From: Bordetella genomosp. 12
GTDB lineage: Bacteria; Pseudomonadota; Gammaproteobacteria; Burkholderiales; Burkholderiaceae_B
NCBI RefSeq assembly: GCF_002261355.1
Contig: NZ_NEVU01000001.1
Span: 496,001 to 560,000 of the forward strand
Direction of reading: 5' to 3'
Length of the DNA: 64,000 nucleotides
In this document: positions 1 to 8,108 of the stretch, piece by piece
Position numbering within the stretch: the stretch's first letter is position 1
Layout of the letters: each line of letters starts with the position of its first letter
The notes under the pieces: generated by a model
Told to the model about the DNA's origin: nothing
The model's database searches: none
Seen by the model: only the letters and a program-made list of their open reading frames with translations
Made by a program: the position numbers and the translations under genes

Positions 1-310
1 GGCGCTCGCGCGCCGCGCCGGCCTTGAGCATTTCATTGATCAGCACTTCCATGGCGAAGGCGCCATAGCGCATGGTCGAGGAGGCGGGCGATTGGGCATC
101 GCCCTCGGGCAACATGAAGTGATTCATGCCGCCCACGCCGGTGAGCGGATCCCGCAGACAGGCCGCCACGCAGGAACCCAGTACCGTGGACAGCATGAGG
201 TCTTCGCCGCTGGTGACGAAGTACTCATTCGGCAAGACCTTGACCGCCTGGCTGTTGAACGTGCTGTCGAAATAATGGCGGGAGGCGCGGGCGTCGAGGC
301 GGGCTGTCAT
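1..310 (-). CDS. cheD: Chemoreceptor glutamine deamidase CheD (5' part, cut by window edge)
   Basis: Reading the reverse strand from the ATG at 310 gives [18 protein letters not shown], then a segment containing [14 protein letters not shown] and [11 protein letters not shown]. This is the conserved CheD core with its catalytic cysteine (GSC). CheD deamidates glutamines on methyl-accepting chemotaxis proteins and acts in the cytoplasm with CheC or CheY-type partners. About 103 of the usual 160-200 residues are present; the rest lies beyond base 1. The gene lies downstream of ftsX, separated from it by a terminator, so it probably has its own promoter in 311-440. The call is firm because the motif is long and family-specific. 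Confidence 0.9.
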   Translation of the reverse strand, partial: MTARLDARASRHYFDSTFNSQAVKVLPNEYFVTSGEDLMLSTVLGSCVAACLRDPLTGVGGMNHFMLPEGDAQSPASSTMRYGAFAMEVLINEMLKAGAARER

Positions 311-440
311 GGGCAGACTCAGCAGAGGTCAGACCGCAAAAACCGGGCTGGGTTTCAAATTGTTAGCTTCGTTCGCAATATTCTGCCGTATCTGCATGAC
401 CTTTGTCTTGCACGAGATGGCGCGGCGGGTCCGGGGCCAC

Positions 441-483
441 AAAGCAAAGCGCCCGTTCAGACAGGGTAGGCCTGAACGGGCGC
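441..483 (-). terminator. Intrinsic terminator after ftsEX
   Basis: A perfect 12-base inverted repeat (449-460 with 472-483, arm GCGCCCGTTCAG) encloses an 11-base loop. On the reverse strand it is followed by a T-rich stretch, TTTGCTTT (448 down to 441). It sits 24 bases past the ftsX stop and separates ftsEX from cheD. Confidence 0.8.
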
Positions 484-506
484 CGGCTTTCGATCGATCA
501 AGGGCC

Positions 507-1415
507 TTAAAAGCGAGTACTGCGCGTGACTGACCAGCGCGCCGACAGGGCGCCCAGGACGCCGGCAGCCACGACCGCGGCGGCCAGCGCGGGCCAATGC
601 GGCAGATGCAGGGCGAATTCGGTGCTGTAGCTGCGCGCCAGGCGCAGCACGGCCTGGTTCAGCGGCACCAGGGCGGCGGCCGCCGCGCCGATGGCCAGCA
701 GCGCGGCCAGCGCGCCGGACAGGGCGCCCTGGTAGAGGAAGGGCCGGCGCACGAAGGACTCGGTGGCGCCGACCAGGCGGGCCACCGCGATTTCCTCGCG
801 CTGCGTCAGCGCCTGCATACGCACGGTGTTGAAGACGGTGGCCAGCACGACCACTGCCACGCAGATCGCCAGAAAACCCAGCCCCAGGCTGGCAAAGCGC
901 AGGATGGCCTCCAGCCGCTGCACCCAGGCGCTGTCGAGCTGGACCTGATCCACGTACTGCCATTTGCGCCAGCCATCGGCCAGGGCGCCGGCGCGCTTGG
1001 CCAGATCGTTGCCGTCGGCCAGGGTGACCACCACGGCATCGGGCAGCGGATTGCCGGGCAGCACGGCCAGGGCGCCTTCCCAGGCGGGATTCTGGCGCAG
1101 TGTCTTGAGCGCCTGATCGCGCGGCACCTGGCGCACGGCGGCGATCTGCTCGCTGAACTCGCGCGCGATGCGTTCGGTGATGGCCGTGGCGGTGCCGGCC
1201 GGCGCGGTCGGCTGGATGTACAGGGTCAGTTCGGGCGTGACCGAGATCTGGCGCGCCAGGGGTTGCACCGAGACCAGCACGGCGCTGCCCAGCAAGGGCA
1301 GGGCGAGCACCAGCGCCATGACCAGCAGATTGGCCAGCCAGGAAAACGGTTGCGCGGCCAGGCGCTTCAGGGTGATGGACAGCGCGTAGCGATGTTGCCG
1401 CAGCCAGGACTTCAT
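507..1415 (-). CDS. ftsX: Cell-division ABC transporter permease FtsX
   Basis: 302-residue integral membrane protein that pairs with FtsE at the septum and regulates peptidoglycan hydrolases during division. The sequence has an N-terminal cytoplasmic tail, a first membrane segment near residues 25-50, a periplasmic domain (about 60-160), and three further hydrophobic segments ending near 290, matching FtsX. Its ATG overlaps the ftsE stop by four bases (ATGA), so the two are translationally coupled. A strong terminator follows. Length is normal for the family. Confidence 0.93.
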   Translation of the reverse strand: MKSWLRQHRYALSITLKRLAAQPFSWLANLLVMALVLALPLLGSAVLVSVQPLARQISVTPELTLYIQPTAPAGTATAITERIAREFSEQIAAVRQVPRDQALKTLRQNPAWEGALAVLPGNPLPDAVVVTLADGNDLAKRAGALADGWRKWQYVDQVQLDSAWVQRLEAILRFASLGLGFLAICVAVVVLATVFNTVRMQALTQREEIAVARLVGATESFVRRPFLYQGALSGALAALLAIGAAAAALVPLNQAVLRLARSYSTEFALHLPHWPALAAAVVAAGVLGALSARWSVTRSTRF

Positions 1416-2083
1416 GCGGCCTCTCCTTGCGTGTCGTGGAATTTGCCCAGATCGATGCGCAGCGTGCGCCGCGTGTAACGCGCCATCAGTTGCTGGTCGT
1501 GGGAGGCGATCAGGGTCGTGACCCCGACACGGTTGAAGTCACGGAACACATTCATGATGCGCTGGGCGTTGTCGTCGTCCAGATTGGCGGTGGGCTCGTC
1601 GGCGATCAGGATGGCCGGGCGGTTGACGATGGCGCGGGCAATGGCCAGGCGCTGCTGTTCGCCACCGGACAATTCGATGGGGTTGAGGTCTTCTTTGCCA
1701 GCCAGACCGACCTTGTCCAGGGCGGCCCGGGCGCGGGCTGCGGCGGCGTCCGAGGCCTGGCCCGTGACCGACAGGGGCAGCATGACATTGGCCAGCGCGC
1801 TGCGGTCATAGAGCAGATGGGTGTCCTGCAGGATGACGCTGACGGCGCGGCGCAGGTAGGGCCGGGCGCGCAGGGACAGTTTGTCCAGCCGCTGGCCATG
1901 CACCTGTATGGAGCCCCGGCTGGGGGGCTCCAGGCCGGCGATCAGCTTGAGCAGGGTGGATTTGCCGGCGCCCGAAGGCCCCGAGACAAAGACGAATTCC
2001 CCCGCATCCACGCGGAAGTTGATGTCGGCCAGGATATTCCGGCCGCGACCATAGGATTTGAAGACGTGCTGGAATTCGATCAT
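1412..2083 (-). CDS. ftsE: Cell-division ABC transporter ATP-binding protein FtsE
   Basis: 223-residue ATPase beginning MIEFQHVFKSYGRG. Walker A is GPSGAGKST, the ABC signature is LSGGEQQRLAIARA, and Walker B is ILIADEPTANLD, all in order and complete. It powers FtsX in divisome control. The open frame extends 71 codons upstream, but that extension has no family similarity; the ATG at 2083 gives the standard N-terminus. It is the first gene of the ftsEX pair, transcribed away from the amino-acid transporter operon starting at 2337. Confidence 0.95.
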   Translation of the reverse strand: MIEFQHVFKSYGRGRNILADINFRVDAGEFVFVSGPSGAGKSTLLKLIAGLEPPSRGSIQVHGQRLDKLSLRARPYLRRAVSVILQDTHLLYDRSALANVMLPLSVTGQASDAAAARARAALDKVGLAGKEDLNPIELSGGEQQRLAIARAIVNRPAILIADEPTANLDDDNAQRIMNVFRDFNRVGVTTLIASHDQQLMARYTRRTLRIDLGKFHDTQGEAA

Positions 2084-2336
2084 GGCGAGCAGGCAGATGA
2101 AGCTGCAATAGTAACTCTGCCGTATCTTGCCATGCCAGACGCCTGGCTGCCTGAGCGATGGGTGGGGCGGCGGTCTCCTACAGGCCTTGCGGACCGGCGG
2201 ATTGCGTCCCCGAAATGCGGAAAATACGGAAAGGGATTTCCCCCATGTCCCCAAATTTAACCAACCTTTACCATCCGCCAAAGCACGTTGGCCCACCAGG
2301 CTGGCGCTTCGATGTCATCCTTACACGGAGATCACC

Positions 2337-3353
2337 ATGAAAGCACTGAAATTGGCCGCTCTGGGCGCCGCATTGTTCGCCGCCAGCTCGGCAGCTCACG
2401 CTGGCGCAACCTTCGACAACGTGAAGAAGAAGGGTTTCGTCCAGTGCGGCGTGTCCACCGGTATTCCCGGCTTTTCCATTGCCGATAGCAAGGGTGAATG
2501 GAAAGGCATCGACGTCGACATGTGCCGCGCCATCGCCGCCGCCATGTTCGGCGACGCGACCAAGTTCAAGGTCACGCCGCTGAACACGCAGCAGCGCTTC
2601 ACCGCCCTGCAATCCGGCGAAGTCGACGCGCTGACCCGCAACACTACCGTCACCCAGACTCGCGACACCACCCTGGGCCTGATCGGCGTGGGCGTGAATT
2701 ACTACGACAGCCAGGGCGTGATGGTCTCCAAGGACCTGGGCGTCAAGAGCGCCAAGGAATTGGGCGGCGCGACCATCTGCGTGCAGCCTGGCACGACCAC
2801 CGAACTGAACCTGGCCGACTGGTTCCGCGCAAACAAGATCGAGTTCAAGCCGGTGGTGATCGACAAGTACGACGAAATCGTGCGCGCCTTCTCGGCCGGC
2901 CGCTGCGATGCCTTCACGACGGACAAGTCGCAACTCGCCTCGACCCGCACCACGCTCGAGAATCCCGACAAATACATCATCCTGCCGGAAGACTTCTCCA
3001 AGGAGCCGCTGGGCCCCATGGTGCGCCAGGGCGATGAGCAATGGTTCAACGTCGTGCGCTGGGCGCTCAACGCCATGCTGGAGGCCGAAGAGTACGGCAT
3101 CACCTCCAAAAACGTGGACGAGCAGCTCAAGAGCTCCAATCCCAACGTGCAGCGCATCCTGGGCGTGACCCCGGGCATGGGCAAGAACCTGGGCGTGGAC
3201 GACAAATGGGCCTATAACATCATCAAGCAGGTGGGCAACTACGGCGAAAGCTTCGAATCCACGCTGGGCAAGGGTGGTCCGATGAAGCTGGAGCGTGGTC
3301 TGAACGCCTCCTACAAACAGGGCGGCCTGATGTACGGCTGGCCGGTGCGCTAA
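2337..3353 (+). CDS. aapJ: Amino-acid ABC transporter substrate-binding protein (AapJ/BztA type)
   Basis: 338-residue periplasmic protein. Signal peptide MKALKLAALGAALFAASSAAHA is followed by the binding domain. VQCGVSTGIPGFS and a WKGIDVDMCRAIAAAMFGD segment are typical of the general L-amino-acid binding proteins AapJ/BztA. The ATG at 2337 is preceded by GGAG (2327-2330) at good spacing. Two permeases and an ATPase follow on the same strand. Substrates in this family are usually acidic or broad polar L-amino acids; which one applies here is not visible. A hairpin follows the stop. Confidence 0.92.
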   Translation: MKALKLAALGAALFAASSAAHAGATFDNVKKKGFVQCGVSTGIPGFSIADSKGEWKGIDVDMCRAIAAAMFGDATKFKVTPLNTQQRFTALQSGEVDALTRNTTVTQTRDTTLGLIGVGVNYYDSQGVMVSKDLGVKSAKELGGATICVQPGTTTELNLADWFRANKIEFKPVVIDKYDEIVRAFSAGRCDAFTTDKSQLASTRTTLENPDKYIILPEDFSKEPLGPMVRQGDEQWFNVVRWALNAMLEAEEYGITSKNVDEQLKSSNPNVQRILGVTPGMGKNLGVDDKWAYNIIKQVGNYGESFESTLGKGGPMKLERGLNASYKQGGLMYGWPVR

Positions 3354-3368
3354 GCACAGTGGTTTACC

Positions 3369-3391
3369 GGCCGGGTGCGCCGCACCCGGCC
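3369..3391 (+). promoter_or_regulatory. Hairpin between binding protein and first permease
   Basis: GGCCGGGTGCG (3369-3379) and CGCACCCGGCC (3381-3391) form an 11-base perfect inverted repeat around one base. No T-run follows. Such hairpins after a binding-protein gene often protect the upstream mRNA or partly stop transcription, giving more binding protein than permease. The structure is seen; its role is inferred. Confidence 0.6.
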
Positions 3392-3461
3392 GAGCCCGTG
3401 CGGAGCGGGTAGCTACGGGCGGCATGCCGTCGCCTTGAATCCGTTATTGGCAGAAGCATCT

Positions 3462-4652
3462 ATGGCGACAACCCAGAAAAACGCCCCGGCCCAGGCGCCG
3501 CGACGTCGAATCAGCTGGAATGATCCCGGTTTTCGCGCCGTGGTCTACCAGGTGGTCGCAGTGGGGCTGGTGGCACTGGCTGTCTGGTTCCTGGTGTCCA
3601 ACACCTTGCACAACCTGGCAGTGCGCAATATTTCTACCGGCTTTGGCTTTCTCAACAGGGAAGCCGGTTTCGCGATCGGCGAGACGCCCATCGCTTATTC
3701 CCCTTCGGATACCTATGGCCGCGCCATTCTGGTGGGCCTGCTCAACACGCTGCGCGTGGCCGTGCTCGGCATCGTGCTGGCCACTATCCTGGGCACGCTG
3801 ATCGGTATCGGCCGGTTGTCCAAGAACTGGCTGGTCGCGCGCCTGACGTCGCTCTACGTCGAGGTCATGCGCAACGTGCCGCTGCTGCTGCAGCTTTTCT
3901 TCTGGTATGCGCTGATCACCGAGAACATGCCCGGGCCGCGCCAGGCGCACAATCCCTTGCCGGGCGTGTTCATCTCCAACCGGGGCGTCAAAGTGCCGGA
4001 AGCGGTCGGCGCCTCGCTGGATTGGATACTGCTCGGGCTGGGCCTGGCCATCGTCGCCACGCTGGTGCTGGGCCATTGGGCCCGCAAGCGCCAGCACGAA
4101 ACCGGGCAGGTGTTTCCGCTGGGCCGTGCCGCGTTGGCCCTGCTGATCCTGTGTCCGGTGGTGGGCTGGCTGTTGAGCGGCATGCAGCTGTCGCTGTCCA
4201 TGCCCGAGCTCAAGGGCTTCAACTTCCAGGGCGGCCTGACGCTGACGCCGGAGTTCGCCGCGCTGTTGGCCGGGCTGGTGATCTATACCTCGGCCTTCAT
4301 CGCCGAGGTGGTGCGCTCCGGCATCCAGGCCGTCAATAGCGGCCAATGGGAAGCGGCCAGTTCGCTGGGCCTGCGCCGTTCGCAGGTGTTGCGGCTGGTG
4401 ATCCTGCCGCAGGCGCTGCGCGTGATCATCCCGCCCATGACCAGCCAGTACCTCAACCTCACCAAGAACAGCTCGCTGGCCGTGGCCATCGGCTATCCGG
4501 ACATCGTGTCGGTGGTCAACACCACGCTGAACCAGACGGGCCAGGCGATCGAGGGCATCCTCATCATCATGGCGGCCTACCTGACGGTCAGCCTGTCGAT
4601 CTCCATCTTCATGAACTGGTACAACAAGCGCATTGCGCTGGTGGAGCGTTGA
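3462..4652 (+). CDS. aapQ: Amino-acid ABC transporter permease (AapQ/BztB type)
   Basis: 396-residue inner-membrane permease beginning MATTQKNAPAQAPRRRISWN. This subfamily is longer than HisM/GlnP permeases because of extra membrane segments between the N-terminal hydrophobic block and the conserved C-terminal half. That half contains the EAA-type loop that contacts the ATPase (QWEAASSLGLRRSQVLRLVILPQ split over about residues 295-320). The open frame begins 29 codons earlier, but the ATG at 3462 is the usual start. The stop is one base from the start of the second permease. Confidence 0.9.
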   Translation: MATTQKNAPAQAPRRRISWNDPGFRAVVYQVVAVGLVALAVWFLVSNTLHNLAVRNISTGFGFLNREAGFAIGETPIAYSPSDTYGRAILVGLLNTLRVAVLGIVLATILGTLIGIGRLSKNWLVARLTSLYVEVMRNVPLLLQLFFWYALITENMPGPRQAHNPLPGVFISNRGVKVPEAVGASLDWILLGLGLAIVATLVLGHWARKRQHETGQVFPLGRAALALLILCPVVGWLLSGMQLSLSMPELKGFNFQGGLTLTPEFAALLAGLVIYTSAFIAEVVRSGIQAVNSGQWEAASSLGLRRSQVLRLVILPQALRVIIPPMTSQYLNLTKNSSLAVAIGYPDIVSVVNTTLNQTGQAIEGILIIMAAYLTVSLSISIFMNWYNKRIALVER

Positions 4653-4653
4653 T

Positions 4654-5754
4654 ATGAGCAGCACTACGCAAACCCCGCGCTCCGACCTGCCGCCGCCCGC
4701 CCATCATGTCGGCGTCTGGGCCTGGATGAAGACGCGCTTGTTTTCCTCGCCTTTGTCCATTCTGGCCACGGTGTTGCTGGCCTGGCTGGTGATCATGGCC
4801 GTGCCGGCGCTGGTGGAGTGGGCCCTCATCCGGGCCAATTTCACGGCCACCTCGGCGCAGGAATGCCGGGCCTCGGGCGGCGCCTGCTGGGCTTTCATCG
4901 TCGAGAAACACCGCCTCATTCTGTTCGGCACCTATCCCTACGATGAGCAGTGGCGGCCGCTGATCGCGACCTTCATCCTGATCGCGGTCATCATCGTCAG
5001 CGGCATGCGCCGCTTCTGGAAGCCCATTCTGGCCTTGATCTGGGTCGTGGGCCTGTCGCTGGTGGCGGTGCTCATGTGGGGCGGCGTGCTGGGCCTGACC
5101 TACGTCGAGAACAGCCGCTGGGGCGGGCTGCCGCTCACGCTCATTCTGTCGACCTTCGGCATTGCCTTCGCCTTTCCGTTCGGTGTGCTGCTGGCCCTGG
5201 GCCGGCGCTCGCACATGCCGGCGATCAAGACGCTGTGCGTGGTCTACATCGAGCTGATCCGCGGCGTGCCGTTGATCAGCCTGCTGTTCATGTCGTCGGT
5301 CATGTTGCCCTTGTTTCTGCCGGAGGGGTTTTCGATCGACAAACTGCTGCGCGCGCAGATCGCCATCATCCTGTTCGCGGCGGCTTATATCGCCGAGACC
5401 GTGCGCGGCGGGCTGCAGGCCATCCCCAAGGGGCAATACGAAGGGGCTGATTCGCTCGGGCTGTCTTACTGGCAGAAGATGCGCAAGATCATTCTGCCGC
5501 AGTCGCTGAAGATCGTCATTCCGCCGCTGGTCAGCATCTTTATTTCGCTGTTCAAGGACACCTCGCTGGTCGTGATCATCGGTATTTTCGATCTGACCCT
5601 GGCGGCCAAGGCGGCCTTGTCGGATGCGGCCTGGCGCGGTTTCAGCGTGGAAGCCTATATCTTCATCTCGCTGATCTACTTCGTCTTCTGCTTCTCGATG
5701 TCCAAATACAGCCAGAGGCTGGAGCGCCGCCTGGCGACCGGTCATCAACGATAG
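4654..5754 (+). CDS. aapM: Amino-acid ABC transporter permease (AapM/BztC type)
   Basis: 366-residue inner-membrane permease, [15 protein letters not shown] at the start. The C-terminal half has the EAA-type motif ([19 protein letters not shown]) followed by [13 protein letters not shown], the surface for the ATPase. It forms the heterodimeric channel with the preceding permease. The ATG at 4654 lies one base after the previous stop; an in-frame start seven codons earlier would overlap aapQ and is less likely. Confidence 0.9.
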   Translation: MSSTTQTPRSDLPPPAHHVGVWAWMKTRLFSSPLSILATVLLAWLVIMAVPALVEWALIRANFTATSAQECRASGGACWAFIVEKHRLILFGTYPYDEQWRPLIATFILIAVIIVSGMRRFWKPILALIWVVGLSLVAVLMWGGVLGLTYVENSRWGGLPLTLILSTFGIAFAFPFGVLLALGRRSHMPAIKTLCVVYIELIRGVPLISLLFMSSVMLPLFLPEGFSIDKLLRAQIAIILFAAAYIAETVRGGLQAIPKGQYEGADSLGLSYWQKMRKIILPQSLKIVIPPLVSIFISLFKDTSLVVIIGIFDLTLAAKAALSDAAWRGFSVEAYIFISLIYFVFCFSMSKYSQRLERRLATGHQR

Positions 5755-5760
5755 AAACGC

Positions 5761-5793
5761 GCCGGCCGACCTCGCGGCGGCCGGTCACTTTTT
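5761..5793 (+). terminator. Terminator-like hairpin inside the aap operon
   Basis: GCCGGCCG (5761-5768) can pair with CGGCCGGT (5778-5785) with one G-T pair, followed by CACTTTTT. It sits between the second permease and the ATPase gene and could reduce transcription into the ATPase gene. Confidence 0.5.
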
Positions 5794-5806
5794 CGGGAGT
5801 ACAGGC

Positions 5807-6547
5807 ATGTCCAATGCCATCATCCGCCTGCAGGACGTCAACAAGTGGTACGGCCAGTTCCACGTCTTGCGCAACATCAATCTGGACGTGGCACCCGGCG
5901 AACGTATCGTGATCTGTGGCCCCTCCGGTTCGGGCAAGTCCACCATGATCCGGTGCATCAACCGGCTCGAGGAGCACCAGCAAGGCAAGATCATCGTCGA
6001 TGGCACCGAGCTGACCAACGACCTCAAACAGATCGAGACCATCCGCAAGGATGTCGGGATGGTGTTTCAGCACTTCAATCTGTTCCCGCACCTGACGGTG
6101 CTGGAAAACCTGACCCTCGGGCCGGTCTGGGTGCTGAAGAAATCGCGCGCCGAGGCCGAGGCCACGGCCATGAAATACCTCGAACGCGTGCGCATCCCGG
6201 ATCAGGCGCATAAGTTTCCGGGCCAGCTCTCCGGCGGGCAGCAGCAGCGCGTGGCCATTGCCCGCTCGCTATGCATGAGCCCCAAAATCATGCTGTTTGA
6301 CGAGCCGACGTCGGCCCTCGATCCGGAAATGGTCAAGGAGGTGCTGGACGTCATGGTGAGCCTGGCGCAGGAAAGCGGCATGACCATGCTGTGCGTGACC
6401 CACGAAATGGGGTTTGCGCGCAAGGTCGCCAACCGCGTCATCTTCATGGACCGTGGCGAGATCATCGAAGAGAACACGCCCGACGCGTTCTTTGACCATC
6501 CGCAGAACGAGCGCACCAAGCTGTTTCTCAGCCAGATTCTTCACTGA
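5807..6547 (+). CDS. aapP: Amino-acid ABC transporter ATP-binding protein (AapP/BztD type)
   Basis: 246-residue ATPase for the preceding permeases. Walker A is GPSGSGKST, the signature [15 protein letters not shown], Walker [17 protein letters not shown], and the H-loop is VTHEMGFA. This set is typical of polar amino-acid importers (GlnQ/HisP/AapP). The start ATG at 5807 follows CGGGAGTACAGGC. It ends the transporter operon; a G+C-rich hairpin lies just downstream. Confidence 0.94.
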   Translation: MSNAIIRLQDVNKWYGQFHVLRNINLDVAPGERIVICGPSGSGKSTMIRCINRLEEHQQGKIIVDGTELTNDLKQIETIRKDVGMVFQHFNLFPHLTVLENLTLGPVWVLKKSRAEAEATAMKYLERVRIPDQAHKFPGQLSGGQQQRVAIARSLCMSPKIMLFDEPTSALDPEMVKEVLDVMVSLAQESGMTMLCVTHEMGFARKVANRVIFMDRGEIIEENTPDAFFDHPQNERTKLFLSQILH

Positions 6548-6554
6548 CGCCTTG

Positions 6555-6574
6555 CGCGGCCGCAAGCGGCCGCG
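6555..6574 (+). terminator. G+C hairpin after aapP
   Basis: CGCGGCCGC (6555-6563) and GCGGCCGCG (6566-6574) are a perfect 9-base inverted repeat separated by AA. No T-run follows, so it may be a Rho-assisted stop or an RNA-stabilising end rather than a classic terminator. Confidence 0.4.
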
Positions 6575-6586
6575 TGGGGGGCACGC

Positions 6587-6655
6587 CCGGACAGGGATGG
6601 CTGCGTTATGCTACGGGCCAAACCAAACAGACGTACACAAAACATCCCTGTCCGG
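6587..6655 (+). promoter_or_regulatory. 13-base inverted repeat spanning the leader and ribosome site of the Bug gene
   Basis: CCGGACAGGGATG (6587-6599) is the exact reverse complement of CATCCCTGTCCGG (6643-6655). The right arm runs into the likely ribosome site CCGGAG, eight bases before the ATG at 6664. If transcribed as one RNA, the arms would form a long hairpin hiding the site. If transcription starts inside the loop, the arms could instead be protein-binding half sites. A -10-like TATGCT at 6607 leaves both options open. Confidence 0.55.
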
Positions 6656-6663
6656 AGACTCTC

Positions 6664-7677
6664 ATGACTCGTTCTCTCGTGTCCGCCTCGCGCCGCGCGC
6701 TGCTGGGCGGCGCCCTGGCCCTGGCCGCCAGCCTGTCCCTGCTGGCGCCGGCCGCCGCACAGACCGACTTCCCCAGCAAACCCTTGCGCTTTATCGTGCC
6801 TTACCCGCCCGGCGGTCCGCTGGACACCATGGCGCGCCTGTTGGCCGAAAAAGTGCGCGATTCGCTGGGCCAGCCCGTCATCGTCGAGAACAAGGCGGGC
6901 GCGGGCGGCAATATCGGCGCCGATCTGGTGGCCAAGGCCGCCCCAGATGGCTATACGCTGGTGATGGGGGCGGTGGCCACGCATGCCATCAATCCTTTTC
7001 TGTTTGCCAACCTGCCCTACGATCCCATCAAGGACTTCGCGCCCATCACCATCGTGGCTTCGGTGCCCAATGTGCTGGTCATGAACGTCGAGTTCGCGCA
7101 GAAGAACAACATCAAGGACGTGGCCGATCTGGTCGCCTACGCCAAGAAGAACCCGGGCCGTCTGAACTATGGCTCGGGGGGCAATGGCAGCGCAGGCCAT
7201 TTGTCCGGCGAGCTGCTCAAGGCCCGCGCCGGCATCTCGGCCGAACATATCCCTTATCAGGGCGCGGCCCCGGCCCAGCTGGCCTTGCTGTCGGGTCAAT
7301 CGGATTTCATGTTCGACAACCTGGCTGCCTCGGCTCCGCTCATCAAGGACGGCAAGGTCAAGGCGCTGGCGGTCACGACGGCCAAGCGGTCTTCGCTGCT
7401 GCCCGATGTGCCGACCGTGGAAGAGTCGGGCGTCAAGGGCTTTGACCTGGGCACCTGGTTCGGCGTGTTCGCGCCCGGCGGCACGCCTGCGCCGGTGGTC
7501 GCCAAGCTCAACAAGGCCTATAGCGATGCGCTGAACCGGCCGGAAGTGCGCGAGCGTCTGCTGACCATGGGCTCGGAGCAGGGGCCGATGAGCGCCGAAG
7601 CGTTCGCCGCCTTCGTCAAGGCCGAGAAGGACAAATACCAGGAGATCGTCAAGATCTCGGGCGCCAGCCTGAACTGA
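6664..7677 (+). CDS. Bug-family (TctC) tripartite tricarboxylate-type substrate-binding protein
   Basis: 337-residue secreted binding protein. After a signal sequence ending near APAAAQ, the mature part begins DFPSKPLRFIVPYPPGGPLD, the hallmark of Bug proteins, and continues with ENKAGAGGNIGADLVAKAAPDGYTL and HIPYQGAAPAQLALLSGQ. The signal contains SRRALLGG, which resembles a twin-arginine motif, so Tat export is possible. Bug genes are hugely expanded in Bordetella and usually orphan, as here: no TctA/TctB membrane genes are nearby. Ligand is unknown, probably a small carboxylate or amino acid. The ATG at 6664 follows CCGGAG. Confidence 0.9.
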   Translation: MTRSLVSASRRALLGGALALAASLSLLAPAAAQTDFPSKPLRFIVPYPPGGPLDTMARLLAEKVRDSLGQPVIVENKAGAGGNIGADLVAKAAPDGYTLVMGAVATHAINPFLFANLPYDPIKDFAPITIVASVPNVLVMNVEFAQKNNIKDVADLVAYAKKNPGRLNYGSGGNGSAGHLSGELLKARAGISAEHIPYQGAAPAQLALLSGQSDFMFDNLAASAPLIKDGKVKALAVTTAKRSSLLPDVPTVEESGVKGFDLGTWFGVFAPGGTPAPVVAKLNKAYSDALNRPEVRERLLTMGSEQGPMSAEAFAAFVKAEKDKYQEIVKISGASLN

Positions 7678-7694
7678 GCGGGTCCGGCAGCCCC

Positions 7695-8105
7695 ATGTTG
7701 ATGTACACCACCGTCAAGATCGTGCATGTGCTGGCGATCACGGTCTGGATACTCGGCCTGCTGTGGCTGTCCTCGACCACGGGTTTCTCGGCCGCGTCGG
7801 CGGCCAGCCTGCGGCGGATGGCGCGCTGGAACCACCGGGTGGTGCTGCCGGCCATGGCCTTGACCTGGTGCTGTGGCCTGATCATGGGCGGCATGGTGGG
7901 CTGGTTTGGCCAGCTCTGGCTGGACGTCAAAATGGGCCTGGTGCTGCTGTTGACCCTGCTGCAGTGGTGGCAGACCCGGGTGTTGCGGCGCATGTTGGAT
8001 GAGGCGGAATACCGGGCCCCCGGCTGGATGGGCTTGTCCGGCGCCGCGGTATTTCTGCTCACGGCGCTGGCGATCACGCTGGCGGTGGCCAAGCCCTTTT
8101 TCTGA
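7695..8105 (+). CDS. HemJ/CopD-like four-helix membrane protein
   Basis: 136 residues with four hydrophobic segments (about 5-27, 45-67, 73-92, 112-132). VKIVHVLAITVWILGLLWL at the N-terminus, with a histidine in helix one, and QLWLDVKMGLVLLLTLLQWW in helix three resemble HemJ-type protoporphyrinogen oxidase and CopD proteins, which carry heme or copper in the membrane. It lies 17 bases after the Bug gene but probably has no functional link to it. Its stop is three bases from the converging glpK stop. The family call is moderate; function is not shown. Confidence 0.6.
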   Translation: MLMYTTVKIVHVLAITVWILGLLWLSSTTGFSAASAASLRRMARWNHRVVLPAMALTWCCGLIMGGMVGWFGQLWLDVKMGLVLLLTLLQWWQTRVLRRMLDEAEYRAPGWMGLSGAAVFLLTALAITLAVAKPFF

Positions 8106-8108
8106 GCC

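Noticed and set aside
2084-2296. 71-codon upstream extension of ftsE
   Set aside because: No similarity to FtsE and it fills the regulatory gap before the aap operon; the internal ATG gives the normal protein.
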